DNA from: Lentisphaera araneosa HTCC2155
GTDB taxonomy: Bacteria > Verrucomicrobiota > Lentisphaeria > Lentisphaerales > Lentisphaeraceae
Reading direction: 5' to 3'
Length of the DNA stretch: 64,000 nt
NCBI RefSeq assembly: GCF_000170755.1
Contig: NZ_ABCK01000003.1
Span: 248,001-312,000, forward strand
The notes below the pieces were generated by a model, which saw only the letters and a list, made by a program, of their open reading frames with translations, did not search any database and had not been told where the DNA came from. Shown here one piece after another: positions 24,969 to 35,726 of the stretch (position 1 is its first letter; every line of letters begins with the position of its first letter). A program made the translations under genes and the position numbers.

Positions 24969-25491
24969 AAAATTGATTCGGCAGCAAATTGCTGAAGGAC
25001 TTTGGGAGAATGAAGATCTCTCCAATATTCCGCAACACTTGCAAGATTTTGCGGACTTTGCAAGCAAATCAGTGGCTTTGTATCAGGCGGATCCCCAAGA
25101 AATTTCATTAATAGACTTTTTTGTTGAGAGCCAAATTTTACTACCTCGTTTCAGTCCTGAATCAAAACTTTACGACTTTTCCCTGTGGTCAGGTGAGCTC
25201 AATGAGCTCCAAAAAGGTCCTTACGATATTCTTGAACCTAAGCTTTGTCGTGAGCTTCCTGCCATTGATTTTTGTTTCATCCCAGCTCTAGCTTTTGACC
25301 GTAGAGGAAATCGCCTTGGAAGAGGTGGAGGATTTTACGATCGCTTATTGGCAAAATATTCCATCGGCGTTAAAGTCGGAGTGTGTTATGATTTTCAATT
25401 GATAGGAGAAGTGCCAAAAGAAGATCATGACTTTACAATGGATTTTATTTTAAGTCCCTCGGGACTGCTTAAATGTGATAGGAAAAATTAA
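24946..25491 (+). CDS. 5-formyltetrahydrofolate cyclo-ligase
   Basis: 181 residues from MTEKRALRKLIRQQIAEG. Converts 5-formyl-THF to 5,10-methenyl-THF with ATP. The signature GRGGGFYDRLL is intact, with IPALAFDRRGNRLG before it and the basic N-terminal RKLIRQQ typical of the family. A longer frame begins at 24880, but those 22 codons are inside rarA and lack family features; ATG 24946 has GAGGTGA just upstream. It overlaps rarA by 23 nt and lies 5 nt before the RNase Y homologue, so all are probably co-transcribed. Confidence 0.9.
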   Translation: MTEKRALRKLIRQQIAEGLWENEDLSNIPQHLQDFADFASKSVALYQADPQEISLIDFFVESQILLPRFSPESKLYDFSLWSGELNELQKGPYDILEPKLCRELPAIDFCFIPALAFDRRGNRLGRGGGFYDRLLAKYSIGVKVGVCYDFQLIGEVPKEDHDFTMDFILSPSGLLKCDRKN

Positions 25492-25496
25492 TTCGA

Positions 25497-27020
25497 ATGA
25501 ATGATTATATATATTTAATAACGGGTCTAGTGATCGGTTTTATCATAGGGAGCTTGCTGATTAAAAGTAAGTTTCGCAAGTTAGAGAAAGACCAAGAGGG
25601 TCTACTCGCGGAAGCTAAGTTGCAGGCGGCTGAACTCAAGTCACAAGCAATCAAAGAAGCTGACGAAGAAATTAAAGATTTAAAAGCACAAGCTAAGAGC
25701 GCTTTTGACGAAACGCTCAAGAAGCAAGACCTCGAGCGTGAAGGTCTTCAAGCGGAGCGGGCTAAGCTAGAGAACCTGCTCGAGTCCACTCAGGATCGCC
25801 TCGATCAACTCGAAGAAAAACAGCAGGAAGTGAATGAAAAAAGCTTAAGTCTTGCTCACCAAGATGAAGGTTTAGCTCTGCGTGAAGCCGAGCTCGCCTC
25901 GCTCACAATTGAAGAAGCCAAGGAGCAGATCATTCAGAAGGCTGAAGATCAATCCAAAGCTCAATGTGCTCGCATCTACAAGCAGGCGCTCAAGGAAATG
26001 AAGAGCCAAGCATCAGAAGATGCCCGCGATATTTTGTTATCAGCCATGCAACGCTATTCAGCCGAATGCGCGAGCGATCGTACGACGACAACAGTTTATT
26101 TGCCGAGCGATGAAATTAAAGGTCGCATTATTGGTCGCGATGGTCGCAATATTCGTACTTTAGAATCATTGACTGGCGCCAATATTATTATTGACGATAC
26201 TCCAGAAACAGTGGTGATTTCTTGCTTTAATTCCTATCGTAGAGAGATGGCGCGCATTGCCCTTGAGCAGCTCATTGATGATGGACGTATTCACCCCAAC
26301 AGAATTCACGAAGTTATTAGCTCAGTGACAGAGCAAATGGATCGCGACTTAGAGCGTTCGGCAACTTATCTCTGTGAAGAACTTAACGTGGGCGTGGTCA
26401 GTACAAATATTTACCGCCAACTCGGGATGTTGAAATACCGCTTTAATGCCTTCCAGAACCTTATGCAATTTTCTCGTGAAGTTTCGAGCCTCATGGGGAC
26501 CATTGCCGCGGAAATTGGCTTGGATGTGCGCCAGGCAAAACGCTTAGGTCTTCTGCATGCGATTGGTCAGAGTTTTGATGAGTCAGCAGAAAATAATTCG
26601 GCTCAAATGGGGGCCGACTTCTTGAGAAGAGAAGGTGAAGATGAAGAGCTTTGCGTAGCAATTGAAAACTATAAAGATACTTACACCCTTTCAAATGGTA
26701 TGGACCGCTTATTGCATGTGGCCGTACAGCTGAGCAAGAACCGTCCAGGAACGGCCGATGAAGCCATGGATTCCTACGTTCATCGCCTGCACCAAATCGA
26801 GTTCATGATGAAAAACATGGACGAAGTTTCTGAATGTGTGGTCATGCAAGCGGGACGTGAAGTGCTCGTTTCCATCAAGCCAGAAAAAGTTAAAGACAAT
26901 GATATGCCCATGTTGGCCCAAGAAATTGCTGAAAAAATTGAACAAGAAATGACTTTGCCAGGGGCTGTTCAACTCATTTTATCTAGAGATTTACGAGTTG
27001 AAGCTACTGCGCAACCTTAA
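25497..27020 (+). CDS. rny: RNase Y homologue with degenerate HD active site
   Basis: 507 residues in RNase Y order: N-terminal membrane helix (4-22), long coiled coil (about 25-195), KH domain about 198-265 with intact GRIIGRDGRN, then the HD-domain region. RNase Y cleaves mRNA through a metal-binding HD site. Here each ligand position I can align is lost. The first His (HSxEVA) is Phe325, the HD pair is His354-Ala355, the SHVEIG His is Ala369, HHGD is Tyr392-Lys393, and the late AAD Asp is Gln411. The C-terminal part (VMQAGREVLVSIKPEKV) remains conserved. It is therefore probably a non-catalytic RNA-binding scaffold, or one of two rny copies. It sits between the cyclo-ligase and argJ. Confidence 0.9.
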   Translation: MNDYIYLITGLVIGFIIGSLLIKSKFRKLEKDQEGLLAEAKLQAAELKSQAIKEADEEIKDLKAQAKSAFDETLKKQDLEREGLQAERAKLENLLESTQDRLDQLEEKQQEVNEKSLSLAHQDEGLALREAELASLTIEEAKEQIIQKAEDQSKAQCARIYKQALKEMKSQASEDARDILLSAMQRYSAECASDRTTTTVYLPSDEIKGRIIGRDGRNIRTLESLTGANIIIDDTPETVVISCFNSYRREMARIALEQLIDDGRIHPNRIHEVISSVTEQMDRDLERSATYLCEELNVGVVSTNIYRQLGMLKYRFNAFQNLMQFSREVSSLMGTIAAEIGLDVRQAKRLGLLHAIGQSFDESAENNSAQMGADFLRREGEDEELCVAIENYKDTYTLSNGMDRLLHVAVQLSKNRPGTADEAMDSYVHRLHQIEFMMKNMDEVSECVVMQAGREVLVSIKPEKVKDNDMPMLAQEIAEKIEQEMTLPGAVQLILSRDLRVEATAQP

Positions 27021-27029
27021 GAGGTAACT

Positions 27030-28202
27030 ATGTATAAATTTGACGAAACTCCAGTGATGCCCAAGGGCTTTAGCTGTGCGAGTCGTAATTGCGGTATTAA
27101 GGAAGAGGGCGATGACCTTGCACTCTTTTATTCCGAAAAAACTGCCGAGGCTGCCGCCGTGTTTACACGCAACCTTGTACCAGGAGCGCCAGTTATTGCG
27201 GGGCGCGAAATTATTAAAAAATCTAAGCTTCAAGCCGTGGTGGTCAATTCACGTGTCTCAAATGTGGGGACGGGTGACGAGGGTGTGAAACGTGCTTATC
27301 GCATGTCTGCGGCCGCCGCAAAAGAATTGAACTGCAATGAAGATGAAGTAATCATGTCTTCAACAGGCGTGATTGCCGTGCCACTTCCCGTTGAGAAAAT
27401 TGAGTCAGGTCTCGTGGGGATGAAGGCGGATCTCTGTTCGGATCCACTTATTGGTGCCAGCGGAATTATGACGACGGATACTTATGCTAAGGCGATTTCG
27501 ATTTCCTGTGACGATTATACTTTGACTATTGTCGGCAAGGGCTCGGGCATGATTGAACCCAATATGGCGACCATGCTCGTTTATGTTTTTACCGATGCTG
27601 CGGTCTCCGCAAAAGATCTTGACACGGTACTTCGTGTTGGGGTTAATAAGTCCTTTAATATGCTCTCCGTTGATACGGATACCTCCACTTCCGACACAGT
27701 GATTGCCATGGCTAATGGGCTCTCGGAAAAAGAAGTTGACCTCGATGAGTTTCAGCAACGTTTCTCAGCGGCGTGCATTCGCATGACCGAGATGTTGGCG
27801 CGCGATGGTGAAGGGGCAACGAAATTATTAAAGATCCTTGTTGAAGAAGCCATCGATGAAAAGCAAGCCAAAATCTATGCTCGTGCGATGGTGAATTCTC
27901 CTTTGATCAAAACTATGGCTCATGGTTGTGACCCCAATATTGGTCGTATGCTCATGGCCTTAGGCAAATGTTTTGATAATGATTTAGACGTGGCAAAACT
28001 CGAACTCATTGTCAATGGAGTGACTGTTTTTGCGGATAGCGTCAAAACAAATTTTGATGAGAAAGCCCTGCGTCAGTCAATCGATTCTGACGAAGTCGTC
28101 TTTCAAGTCAAACTCGGCCTAGGTAGTGGAGAAGCCACTGCTTATGGATGTGATTTAACTCATGGATATGTGGATGAAAATGCAGCTTACTATTCTTCGT
28201 AA
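27030..28202 (+). CDS. argJ: Glutamate N-acetyltransferase / ornithine acetyltransferase
   Basis: 390 residues. ArgJ cycles the acetyl group between N-acetylornithine and glutamate in arginine synthesis. The autocleavage and nucleophile site is present as KGSGMIEPNMATMLVY, with Thr181 the expected nucleophile after cleavage at Ala180. SSTGVIAVPLP at 110-120 corresponds to the TGVIG oxyanion region. The usually invariant NSGNANACTG reads NSRVSNVGTG at 73-82, a marked departure. AGAGGTAAC just upstream of the ATG is the ribosome site. It may be acetylornithine-specific or bifunctional; this cannot be told from the sequence. Confidence 0.9.
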   Translation: MYKFDETPVMPKGFSCASRNCGIKEEGDDLALFYSEKTAEAAAVFTRNLVPGAPVIAGREIIKKSKLQAVVVNSRVSNVGTGDEGVKRAYRMSAAAAKELNCNEDEVIMSSTGVIAVPLPVEKIESGLVGMKADLCSDPLIGASGIMTTDTYAKAISISCDDYTLTIVGKGSGMIEPNMATMLVYVFTDAAVSAKDLDTVLRVGVNKSFNMLSVDTDTSTSDTVIAMANGLSEKEVDLDEFQQRFSAACIRMTEMLARDGEGATKLLKILVEEAIDEKQAKIYARAMVNSPLIKTMAHGCDPNIGRMLMALGKCFDNDLDVAKLELIVNGVTVFADSVKTNFDEKALRQSIDSDEVVFQVKLGLGSGEATAYGCDLTHGYVDENAAYYSS

Positions 28203-28776
28203 TATTTTATTAAGCCTGCTGGTTGGCTTTTTATTCTCTTGTGCGAGTCAAAAAGAGATTGATGTTTCTGGTAGCCCTTTTGGTCGAGCACCAACGGCAA
28301 AACTCATTGTGCCCGCCCATTTTTTGGTGAAGTCAGTTAATAAAGAACGTATACAAATGCCTTTTTTAGCCAATGGCAACGTGACTTTGTTGATAGCTGA
28401 GGGCGATAATGAAATCGAGGTGATCTTTGAATATATTTATGAAGTGATGAATCAAGATGATTATACTCGTGTAACTTCTGAAAGCTTTTATGCGCTTATA
28501 TCAGATGTGAAAGAAGGTGAAGTTTACACTTTCGATTTGGAGCTACCCGATAATCGCGAGAAAGCTAAGCAACGCTTAGAGGATAAAAGCAGCTTGGGCA
28601 ATATTATTCGTAAGTCAGATAATAATACTTACCCATTGACTTCGGAAGAGCACAACCGCAAATCAATTCGCGATTACATGCGCGAAAATGACCCTTACGT
28701 GCAGTTGACTCATTGGTGGGAGAAGGCGAGTGCTGAACAAAAAGCTCGCTTTAAAAAAGAAGTCATGGAAAAATAA
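28180..28776 (+). CDS. Probable lipoprotein, unknown function
   Basis: About 198 residues from MQLTILRNILLSLLVGF. The signal ends in LFSC followed by ASQKE, a plausible lipobox, so a lipid-anchored envelope protein. The rest has beta-rich stretches and a C-terminal helical part with THWWEKASAEQ. I do not recognise a family. Starts at 28162, 28174 and 28180 are in frame; GGA 5 nt before 28180 favours that one. It overlaps the argJ end and is followed by a terminator. Confidence 0.6.
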   Translation: MQLTILRNILLSLLVGFLFSCASQKEIDVSGSPFGRAPTAKLIVPAHFLVKSVNKERIQMPFLANGNVTLLIAEGDNEIEVIFEYIYEVMNQDDYTRVTSESFYALISDVKEGEVYTFDLELPDNREKAKQRLEDKSSLGNIIRKSDNNTYPLTSEEHNRKSIRDYMRENDPYVQLTHWWEKASAEQKARFKKEVMEK

Positions 28777-28803
28777 ACTTCCCGACTCGCCTAAGAATTT
28801 AAG

Positions 28804-28841
28804 TGCTATTGAGCTGAAATAAGCTCAATAGCATTTTTTTT
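28804..28841 (+). terminator. Rho-independent terminator
   Basis: TGCTATTGAGCT and AGCTCAATAGCA pair around a short loop, followed by eight T residues. It ends the rarA-to-lipoprotein unit just before the rRNA promoter. Confidence 0.95.
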
Positions 28842-28885
28842 ATTCTCAATGTCTAGAAAAATGAGAAAAAAAGCTAAAAAGTGAT

Positions 28886-28913
28886 TTGCGCAATTTAGCT
28901 CTCGTTGTATTAT
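28886..28913 (+). promoter_or_regulatory. Promoter of the tRNA-23S-5S operon
   Basis: TTGCGC (28886-28891) and TATTAT (28908-28913) with a 16-nt spacer form a good sigma-70 promoter about 90 nt before tRNA-Ala. The leader holds GTCGC...GCGAC (28921-28939) and a TTTAAGT...ACTTAAA inverted repeat (28965-28986), perhaps processing or antitermination structures. Confidence 0.65.
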
Positions 28914-29002
28914 CAAACCCGTCGCCGAAAGTGTGCGACAAAACAAGTTCATTGAAGCCGATTTTTTAAGTGAGCAATTACTTAAAGAAAAAGCGTTAAT
29001 AA

Positions 29003-29076
29003 GGGGCCTTAGCTCAGCTGGCTAGAGCGCCGCCCTTGCAAGGCGGAGGTCATGGATTCGAATTCCATAGGCTCCA
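29003..29076 (+). tRNA. tRNA-Ala (UGC)
   Basis: Cloverleaf with acceptor GGGGCCT/AGGCTCC including the G3-U70 pair that marks alanine tRNA, anticodon TGC and GGATTCGAATTCC T-arm. The 3' CCA is not encoded. Confidence 0.97.
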
Positions 29077-29084
29077 CTTATGAT

Positions 29085-29161
29085 ACGCGCATAGCTCAGT
29101 TGGTTAGAGCGCATCGCTGATAACGATGAGGTCCCAGGTTCAAATCCTGGTGCGCGTACCA
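29085..29161 (+). tRNA. tRNA-Ile (GAU)
   Basis: Acceptor ACGCGCA/TGCGCGT, anticodon GAT in CTGATAA, T-arm CCAGGTTCAAATCCTGG, with the 3' CCA encoded. It lies between tRNA-Ala and 23S; the order Ala-Ile is reverse to that in E. coli. Confidence 0.97.
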
Positions 29162-29389
29162 GAATTTAAGCATTCCCGAAAGTGGGAAAGAGCTTTAGAT
29201 CTTTGAAAGGAAGAAAACAATAGAATGAAAGAGTCAAAGTATAATTGAGGTCTTTTAACTTTTATAAGTTAAAGGAACCAACCAAAAAACAATTTATACC
29301 AAGATCGCAAACCAAAAGAATACAAGACAAAGAAAGACTTAGTAGAGATTAGGTGTGTCGCTGAAAATGTTATTTTTAATATTTTTGGT

Positions 29390-32306
<2,917 letters not shown>

Positions 32307-32430
32307 CCTCTTTTTTAGTTGTCATCACTTGATGCCACCTAAAAAAGATAATAAGCACACACACTAACTCATACTAAGTTAGGTCTTGCGATCTTATCTT
32401 TCATCACTAAGTTTTCTTCCCAACATTTTC

Positions 32431-32548
32431 CGGCTGGTAACCACAGCGGAGGAGCCACACCCGATCCCATCCCGAACTCGGTAGTTAAGACCTCCAGCGC
32501 CGATGGTACTGCAGTTAAGACTGTGGGAGAGCAGGTCGTTGCCAGCCT
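32431..32548 (+). rRNA. 5S ribosomal RNA
   Basis: About 118 nt closed by the GGCTGG/CCAGCC stem, with the conserved core CCCATCCCGAACTCGG and AGCGCCGATGGTACTGC. Eight T residues follow directly. It lies about 125 nt after 23S. Confidence 0.95.
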
Positions 32549-32628
32549 TTTTTTTGCTGCCGTAGGGGCGGATAATTCTACTAGATAGTTTTATTTCCCT
32601 ATAGCTAGGCTTCAAGCCGAAATTTTTA

Positions 32629-32993
<365 letters not shown>

Positions 32994-34241
32994 TTATTTG
33001 ACGAGGGCGAGGTCGTTCCAAGAGGTGGTGTAGCGGGGGGAGAGGCGAGCACCGCGGGAGAATTCTCGTTTACCTGAACTGAGGAAGCGTAAACTTCCCT
33101 TGCCAAACTTTTGATTAATGGAGTCGAATTGCTGCATGAGGGTGTTTTGCTTTTGATGATCTCGTGGGAGAGAGAAGAAGTCTTGTTGCCAAGCATTTTT
33201 GGATGAGAAGTGATGGAGGGTGACGCCCGCTTTGCGGATTTCGCAATGATGAAAAAGTTTTTGGCCACTAAGTTCCACCGCGTGAATAAAGTCTGGGGTA
33301 TAATCTGATGGTGAATCCAGATAAAAGCGCGTCGAGCGATGTTTGCGTGTGGGGTAGGGGCCTTCTATAAAAGTATCGACATAGAGGGCTTTTTGTTGTT
33401 CTTGGCGTAATTTTTGGCAAGCGCGGTCCGCGAAGAAGCTGAGTTGCTGAAGCAAGCTATCGAGGTCGTGTACGCTTTCAGGGAAAGTGCGAGAGACGCG
33501 AATGCTTTGTTTAGCTTCTGGTGAGTTTTCTAAGGCTAGACTGGGGATGCCACGGAGTTCATGACTAGTTCTGAGCATGCAGACGCCAAAGCGTTTGAGT
33601 AAGTATTGCTCATCGGCCATGGCGAGTTGCCAAGCCGTGCGAATTCCGCAATTTTGGAGGCGTTTACTGAGGCGTCGACCAATTCCCCATATGTCTTCAA
33701 TAAGAGTGTTTTCGAGCACTTGTTGACGGTTTGCTTCTTGGATTAAAAAAGTTCCGCGTGATTTCTTGGCTAATTTTGAAGCGATTTTTGCCAAAGTTTT
33801 TGTGGAGGCAATGCCAATGGAGATGGGGATGCCTGTACATTGTTGTACTTGCTCTTTAATGCTAGTACAATAGCTTTCTGGGCAGTGAGTTGTGGGTAGA
33901 GTGAAAAAGGCTTCGTCAATCGAATAAAATTCAATTTCTTGTGCATGTACATGGAGTAATTGCATGACACGAGCGGATAGGTCGCCATAGAGGGGGAAAT
34001 TTGAGGAATAAGCCAAGACTCCATGCATTTCGACTAAGGGGCGGATCTCAAAGAAAGGGACACCCATTTGGATGCCGAGTGCTTTAGCTTCAGCGGAACG
34101 GGCAATGACACAGCCATCATTATTGGAGAGGATAACAATCGCTCGACCGATGAGTTGGGGGTTGAAGCATCTTTCGCAAGAAGCATAAAAATTATTGCAA
34201 TCAGCTAAGGCAATCCATTCATTTGTATTTGCGGACGACAC
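32994..34241 (-). CDS. umuC: Translesion DNA polymerase V subunit UmuC
   Basis: About 415 residues, close to E. coli UmuC. Y-family polymerase for replication past damage. The active site is intact: LADCNNFYASCERCF at the N terminus and EFYSIDEAFF with the catalytic Asp-Glu. The IGIASTKTLAKIASKLAKK and IWGIGRRLSKRL helix-hairpin regions follow. The open frame reaches 34448, but those codons are the other frame of umuD. The first reasonable start is GTG 34239-34241 (then SSANTNEWIAL), overlapping umuD by 23 nt. Works with cleaved UmuD, encoded just upstream. Confidence 0.92.
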   Translation of the reverse strand: MSSANTNEWIALADCNNFYASCERCFNPQLIGRAIVILSNNDGCVIARSAEAKALGIQMGVPFFEIRPLVEMHGVLAYSSNFPLYGDLSARVMQLLHVHAQEIEFYSIDEAFFTLPTTHCPESYCTSIKEQVQQCTGIPISIGIASTKTLAKIASKLAKKSRGTFLIQEANRQQVLENTLIEDIWGIGRRLSKRLQNCGIRTAWQLAMADEQYLLKRFGVCMLRTSHELRGIPSLALENSPEAKQSIRVSRTFPESVHDLDSLLQQLSFFADRACQKLRQEQQKALYVDTFIEGPYPTRKHRSTRFYLDSPSDYTPDFIHAVELSGQKLFHHCEIRKAGVTLHHFSSKNAWQQDFFSLPRDHQKQNTLMQQFDSINQKFGKGSLRFLSSGKREFSRGARLSPRYTTSWNDLALVK

Positions 34242-34602
34242 CAGTGACGACTCCCCATATTTCGATGTTGTCACATTCAATAGGAGCATAAGCCCGATTA
34301 GCGGCAATAAGGCGTGGTTTGCCATGCTGATTGAACTTGAGCTGTTTGACGGTGAATTCACCCTCGATAATGGCAATGACGATATCGCTTTTTTGTGCTT
34401 GGAGTGAGCGATCGACCACGAGGATATCGCCAGGATAAATACCTGCACCTTTCATCGATTCTCCGCCCACACGCAAGAAAAAGCTAGCACAAGGGTGCTT
34501 AATGAGATGGTCGTGGATGTTGAGTTGCATCTCGACAAAATCATCTGCGGGTGAGGGAAAGCCAGCGTTAACGGAATGAAGGAGTAGTGGGCAGGTGTTC
34601 AT
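34219..34602 (-). CDS. umuD: UmuD, self-cleaving S24 peptidase-like polymerase V subunit
   Basis: 127 residues. Cleavage site AGFPSP (Ala13-Gly14), catalytic Ser49 in GGESMKGAGIYPGD and Lys86 in FTVKQLKF: the LexA/UmuD Ser-Lys dyad. On DNA damage, RecA filaments trigger self-cleavage and UmuD' activates UmuC. It precedes umuC with overlapping frames. I could not identify a convincing SOS box in the AT-rich 34603-34755 region. Confidence 0.92.
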   Translation of the reverse strand: MNTCPLLLHSVNAGFPSPADDFVEMQLNIHDHLIKHPCASFFLRVGGESMKGAGIYPGDILVVDRSLQAQKSDIVIAIIEGEFTVKQLKFNQHGKPRLIAANRAYAPIECDNIEIWGVVTGVVRKYK

Positions 34603-34782
34603 TTTTATTTTCTATAATTAATTTAAATAGCTATTAAATATAAGCTTAAAATATTTCGTATTCAAGACAGTTTTTTGCTTTCTATGGAAAAAATCTGAGA
34701 GGGTGATAAAGTGCGCAAAATGCTCTAGCTTTATCTTAAAAGCTTTTAGAGAAAAATGATTGAAAGCTTCGAGGTTAAAGCA

Positions 34783-35205
34783 ATGGATAAACAAAAAGGT
34801 CGCGGTAAGGATAAAACATCTGAGCGTCAAAAGTTAAAGTTTTTAGACGAGTTACGTCGGACACGAGATAAAACACTCGCATCTAAAGTAGTGGGAGTGG
34901 ATCTGGTGAAGATTCGCAGTTGGCGTCAAACAGACCCGGTGTTTAATACCAAGTACAAAGCTTTGGTAGTGGGCGATGATGATGCGCGTAAAAAAGAGAA
35001 TAAAAAAGAACTCGTACTCAAGTTTCTAAAGATGGGCTGTTCGCAACGTATGGCTTGTGACAAGGCCTACGTTTCCACCTTGAGTTTTCGTACTTGGAAA
35101 AAAGTTGATGAAGAATTTAAAAATGAAGTAAATCGCGTTCGTCAATCATTTGGATCAATGAAGCGTGGGGGCTATAAACCCAAAGATGATGAATGGGATA
35201 GTTAA
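34783..35205 (+). CDS. Basic helical protein, possible DNA-binding, unknown
   Basis: 140 residues from MDKQKGRGKDKTS (frame open from 34756). It is highly basic and helical. KFLDELRRTRDKTLASKVVGVDLVKIRSWRQTDPVF and LVLKFLKMGCSQRMACDKAYVSTLSFRTWKKVDEEF look like two copies of a helix-turn-helix of the kind seen in phage terminase small subunits and Hin-like domains. I do not recognise the gene. It is divergent from umuD, so it could share a damage-responsive regulatory region. GAGG lies 9 nt before ATG 34783. Confidence 0.55.
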   Translation: MDKQKGRGKDKTSERQKLKFLDELRRTRDKTLASKVVGVDLVKIRSWRQTDPVFNTKYKALVVGDDDARKKENKKELVLKFLKMGCSQRMACDKAYVSTLSFRTWKKVDEEFKNEVNRVRQSFGSMKRGGYKPKDDEWDS

Positions 35206-35338
35206 AATATCTTTCAAAACTTGAAATTCCGTAATAAAAGTGAAAGAGAAAACTCGCAAAATTTTCGTATTGCGTTACTTTACTGGCCTTTAAAGGCTTA
35301 GGCCGCAAACTAGAATAAGAATTTACAGGAGATACTTA

Positions 35339-35554
35339 GTGTCTGAAGAGACGATTAAAGCAGACGGCGTAGTGAAAGAATTGCTTTCAAACGGCCTATA
35401 TAGAGTAGAGCTAGAGGGTGGTCACCAAGTGACAGCTCACGTGAAAGGTAAGATGAGAATGTTTAATATACGTATTCTTGCTGGCGATACAGTATCTATT
35501 GAGATGTCGCCTTACGATTTGACTAAGGCTCGTATCGTTTTCCGCAAAAAATAA
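35339..35554 (+). CDS. infA: Translation initiation factor IF-1
   Basis: 71 residues, GTG start with AGGAGA 7 nt upstream. OB-fold protein binding the ribosomal A site. ADGVVKELLSNGLYRVELEGG, VTAHVKGKMR, IRILAGD and SPYDLTKARIVFR are all family signatures. Followed by a terminator. The position away from ribosomal protein genes is not unusual outside Proteobacteria and Firmicutes. Confidence 0.95.
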   Translation: MSEETIKADGVVKELLSNGLYRVELEGGHQVTAHVKGKMRMFNIRILAGDTVSIEMSPYDLTKARIVFRKK

Positions 35555-35573
35555 TCTCCTGTTGTAGATTTTC

Positions 35574-35602
35574 AAAAGACCAGATGTTCTCTGGTCTTTT
35601 TT
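35574..35602 (+). terminator. Rho-independent terminator of infA
   Basis: AAAAGACCAGA and TCTGGTCTTTT pair around TGTTC, followed by T residues. Confidence 0.93.
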
Positions 35603-35726
35603 GCGTTGGGGGCATGGCGACCTACTTTTTCAGGGAAGCTTGTCTGATACGCAATTATTAATTTTAAATGTTTAATTCTAAATTTTGGATTGAGAGTTAA
35701 ATAAACTTGAACCCTAGAATCTGAAT

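Noticed and set aside
28842-29002. Possible 16S rRNA 3' end before the tRNAs
   Set aside because: No GGATCACCTCC or other 16S 3' signature is present.
34242-34448. N-terminal extension of UmuC
   Set aside because: It is an alternative frame of umuD; UmuC homology begins at about 34230.
35603-35726. Decayed small gene after infA
   Set aside because: No conserved frame; only AT-rich spacer.
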